Source of the DNA: Candidatus Ligilactobacillus avistercoris
GTDB taxonomy: Bacteria > Bacillota > Bacilli > Lactobacillales > Lactobacillaceae
Length of the DNA: 64,000 nucleotides
Direction of reading: 5' to 3'
Assembly: GCA_019119415.1 (NCBI GenBank)
Contig: DWXB01000017.1
Span: forward strand, 62,001-126,000
Below the pieces are notes generated by a model. That model saw only the letters and a program-made list of their open reading frames with translations, did not search any database and had not been told where the DNA came from. Positions 61,959-64,000 of the stretch are shown here, piece after piece (the stretch's first letter is position 1; the number at the start of each line of letters is the position of its first letter). A program made the position numbers and the translations under genes.

Positions 61959-63107
61959 TTAAGGGTGCATGAAAGCCTTGATTAACCGTCCTACTTCTTC
62001 GGCCGTTTGTGATATATCATGCTCTGTGTCAGTCAAAGCCTGTTTTAACGGTTTGGCTCCGGTGGGGGTTGAAAAGATAGCGTCAATTCCATCAGTGCTG
62101 TATAGGGCATCGACCCCTTTGCCAATATTACCGGCTAGTACAATGACTGGTGCGTGCGGCGCAACTGATTTGGTCGCATGTGCAACTCCAAAAGGGGTTT
62201 TCCCATACTGTGTTTGAAAGTCAATTTTTCCCTCGCCCGTAAGTACGATATCAGCATCCTGAGCTCGTTGTTTTAGTTTAACCGTGTTAATTACTAGGTT
62301 AACCCCTGCTTTTAATTGTGCGTGACAGAAGGCTAATAATCCTGCTCCCAATCCTCCAGCGGCACCGGCTCCGGACGATAATTCAACGTCTATTCCTAAA
62401 TCACGGGTAATGAGGCGGGCATAATGATGGAGATTTTTATCCAAGGAATTAACCATTGTTGGCGTTGCTCCTTTTTGAGGGCCGAAAACTGTTGCGGCAC
62501 CATTCTTACCAGTAAGCGGGTTTGTAACGTCAGAAGCAATTTGTATTTGAGTGTGATTAATTCGCGGATCAATTTCTGTAATGTCAATTTGTTCTAGTTT
62601 ATCCAGTGCGCCGCCTCCCCAGGCTAATTCTTTCCCTTTCTTATCAAGTAGGTGCGCTCCCAATGCTTGTGCCATTCCAGCTCCGCCGTCGACCGTCGCA
62701 CTTCCACCAATACCGATTAAAATTTTTTCAACGTTATGATTAAGGGCACTCTTAATTAACTCACCAGTGCCGTAAGTAGTTGTTACTAGCGGATTTAGTT
62801 CTTCTTGCTGCATTAATTCCATTCCACTGGCTGCTGCCATTTCAATGACTGCTGTTTTATGGTCACCTAGTAGGCCGTATTTAGCGGCAATTTTGCGTCC
62901 CAAGGGATCATGGACTGTTGTTGTGATAAAACGACCATGGGTAGCGTCGACTAAGGATTGGACCGTTCCTTCACCGCCGTCTGCCATTGGAACAAGTTCA
63001 TAATTTGCTTCTGGAAAGACACGCTTCATACCAATCGTCATTAATTGTGCCGCTTCTTTAGCAGTAACTGATCCCTTAAATGAATCTGGGGCAATAACAA
63101 TTTTCAT
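61959..63107 (-). CDS. Glycerate kinase (GarK/GlxK type)
   Basis: 382 residues. MKIVIAPDSFKGSVTAKEAA at the start, MADGGEGTVQSLVDATHG, the SGAGAAGGLGAGLLAF glycine-rich segment and VLTGEGKIDFQTQYGKTP, all typical of the GarK family that makes 2- or 3-phosphoglycerate from D-glycerate with ATP. ATG 63107 is preferred: GGAGG is nine bases upstream, while the in-frame ATG at 63116 directly follows it. Lies between a GntP-type permease and a CdaR-type regulator. Confidence 0.93.
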   Translation of the reverse strand: MKIVIAPDSFKGSVTAKEAAQLMTIGMKRVFPEANYELVPMADGGEGTVQSLVDATHGRFITTTVHDPLGRKIAAKYGLLGDHKTAVIEMAAASGMELMQQEELNPLVTTTYGTGELIKSALNHNVEKILIGIGGSATVDGGAGMAQALGAHLLDKKGKELAWGGGALDKLEQIDITEIDPRINHTQIQIASDVTNPLTGKNGAATVFGPQKGATPTMVNSLDKNLHHYARLITRDLGIDVELSSGAGAAGGLGAGLLAFCHAQLKAGVNLVINTVKLKQRAQDADIVLTGEGKIDFQTQYGKTPFGVAHATKSVAPHAPVIVLAGNIGKGVDALYSTDGIDAIFSTPTGAKPLKQALTDTEHDISQTAEEVGRLIKAFMHP

Positions 63108-63130
63108 TATAGTCATCCTCCAATTTTATC

Positions 63131-64000
63131 TTATAAATGTAATAATCCATACATTACGGTAGCAGTAACCATGGAGGCTGCTCCGCAAATTGCTTCAAAA
63201 ATGATAGCCTTCGACCGTTCCTTGATGTTCATGTGCATAGCATTTTGCGTAACGTGGAAGTAATTTCCCTGGGGGAGCGAATCAATTACGATTGCACTGC
63301 AGTGAACCATTGCCGCTGCAGCTAATGGGGCTACGCCAAAATCTAGAATTGCTTTTGAGAAAGCTTTTGTGGCTAGAATAACGCCAGTAGAAGTTGAGGC
63401 GGCAGCGCCAGACATTAATAATCCTGATAATGGGGCAAGTAGAACGCCAGGAATGTGCATTGTTTTAATTCCGGTGATTAATAATTGTGGGAACGTTGAT
63501 TGGGTTATTGTTGCTCCAATTGCACCTGCTCCGATTAAAATGAGGACGACATCAGTCATTTTACTAATTCCAGTTGCTGCAAAGGAACGGAGATGTTTTC
63601 CTTTGTGCATTGCAAGCGCGCCGATTATGGCTGCAACTGGTAAAACATACATTGCGTCTAAATTACATTTTTCTAGCCATGCCAGATGAAAAATTGCTCC
63701 AATAGGAGTTAAAAGTAGGAGAATAATTGCAACGGTTGGTGCGACTAGTGCGCTACCTAATGAAGGCAGCTGTCTATTGTCGTTTTCTGTATCTTTGATG
63801 TCCGCAGAGGTAACTTGACTTCCAAGGTGTTGAATACATATTACAACAATGACCGTTGTTGCTAATGTTGCCAATGCAGGGATAAAATCCGCAATCATTA
63901 CTTGACTCAGTTGTAGTCCGAAACCGTGAGCAGCAGCAATTGTATTGGCGTTTGGCGAAATGATATTCCCTGCTTTGCCGCCACCTGATAAGGCAATTAA
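63131..64000 (-). CDS. GntP-family permease, probable glycerate/gluconate transporter (partial)
   Basis: At least 289 residues; the reading frame runs open to the window end, so the N-terminus is missing. The part beyond the internal ATG at 63898 encodes LSGGGKAGNIISPNANTIAA, a conserved GntP/citrate-type segment, confirming that ATG 63898 is not the start. Seven or more hydrophobic helices follow, with GAGAIGATI and GLLMSGAAASTSTGVILA. Placement next to glycerate kinase makes glycerate the likely substrate. Probably first or second gene of the minus-strand transcript, whose promoter lies to the right. Confidence 0.88.
   Translation of the reverse strand, partial: LIALSGGGKAGNIISPNANTIAAAHGFGLQLSQVMIADFIPALATLATTVIVVICIQHLGSQVTSADIKDTENDNRQLPSLGSALVAPTVAIILLLLTPIGAIFHLAWLEKCNLDAMYVLPVAAIIGALAMHKGKHLRSFAATGISKMTDVVLILIGAGAIGATITQSTFPQLLITGIKTMHIPGVLLAPLSGLLMSGAAASTSTGVILATKAFSKAILDFGVAPLAAAAMVHCSAIVIDSLPQGNYFHVTQNAMHMNIKERSKAIIFEAICGAASMVTATVMYGLLHL

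Noticed and set aside
63131..63898. Permease as a complete 255-residue gene starting at ATG 63898
   Set aside because: The frame stays open to the window edge and encodes a conserved GntP segment upstream of that ATG, with no ribosome-binding site before it.

Overview
The window is a contiguous piece of a bacterial chromosome from the Lactobacillales, most likely a heterofermentative member of Lactobacillaceae of the Limosilactobacillus type. Reasons: gene content and order match the Bacilli core (ftsK-ymfF-ymfH-ymfI-rodZ-pgsA-cinA-recA-rny-ymdB-mutS-mutL-ruvAB-yajC; alaS-ireB-ruvX-yrzB; yigZ/comFA-comFC-hpf; secA-prfB; zapA-cvpA-mutS2-trxA). T-box leaders, the RF2 programmed frameshift and Gram-positive promoters and terminators are present. 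A G6PD gene fits phosphoketolase metabolism, and base composition is moderately GC-rich with many CGG/GGG/CCG-type codons. The species cannot be fixed from sequence alone.

Layout. 1-1902: end of ftsK, then accessory genes (pnuC; an XRE regulator with a small membrane protein under a perfect palindrome). 1984-8715: M16 protease pair, SDR, RodZ, PgsA, PncC/CinA domain and RecA. 8893-17985: RNase Y, YmdB, MutS/MutL, RuvAB, YajC. 18168-27576: a twelve-gene type II fatty-acid operon (fabZ1-fabH-acpP-fabD-fabG-fabF-accB-fabZ2-accC-accD-accA-fabI) that makes malonyl-CoA and elongates acyl-ACP. It has two FabZ paralogs, the first resembling the dehydratase/isomerase FabN, and no fabT regulator gene beside it. 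27763-32498: zwf, then an envelope cluster (anchored repeat protein, NfeD, SPFH/stomatin, 4-TM protein). 32658-36096: dinB with a candidate LexA box inside its promoter, nrnA and a DEAD-box helicase. 36126-45985: T-box-alaS, ireB, ruvX, yrzB, yigZ (minus strand), comFA, comFC, hpf, a DUF2187-like gene, tRNA-Gly, T-box-argS. 46154-56602: secA, prfB, a MinJ-like PDZ membrane protein, PspC, YvlD, ZapA, CvpA, MutS2, TrxA, RdgB, tRNA-Glu and a small unknown. 56779-60744: oleate-hydratase family protein, tRNA-Gln, a serine hydrolase and ManA. 60823-64000 (minus strand, visibly more AT-rich): glycerate module of GntP-type permease (runs off the window end), glycerate kinase and a CdaR-type regulator.

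Almost everything is on the plus strand; only yigZ and the glycerate module are reversed, and each reversed block is separated from its plus-strand neighbour by a long perfect bidirectional terminator. No gene-free stretch exceeds about 300 bases; the longest gaps (36097-36342, 44047-44284, 29218-29437) hold two T-box leaders and a terminator plus promoter. I saw no rRNA, insertion sequence, prophage, CRISPR array or plasmid origin.

The most notable items are: three single tRNA genes that all carry C34 anticodons (Gly-CCC, Glu-CTC, Gln-CTG); a tRNA-Glu whose first pair reads as U1-G72, close to the U1-A72 mark of tRNA-Gln; an oleate-hydratase-family protein with Met where the well-studied enzymes have the catalytic Glu; the SOS-like box in the dinB promoter; and the NfeD/SPFH envelope cluster, which contains unrecognised proteins.
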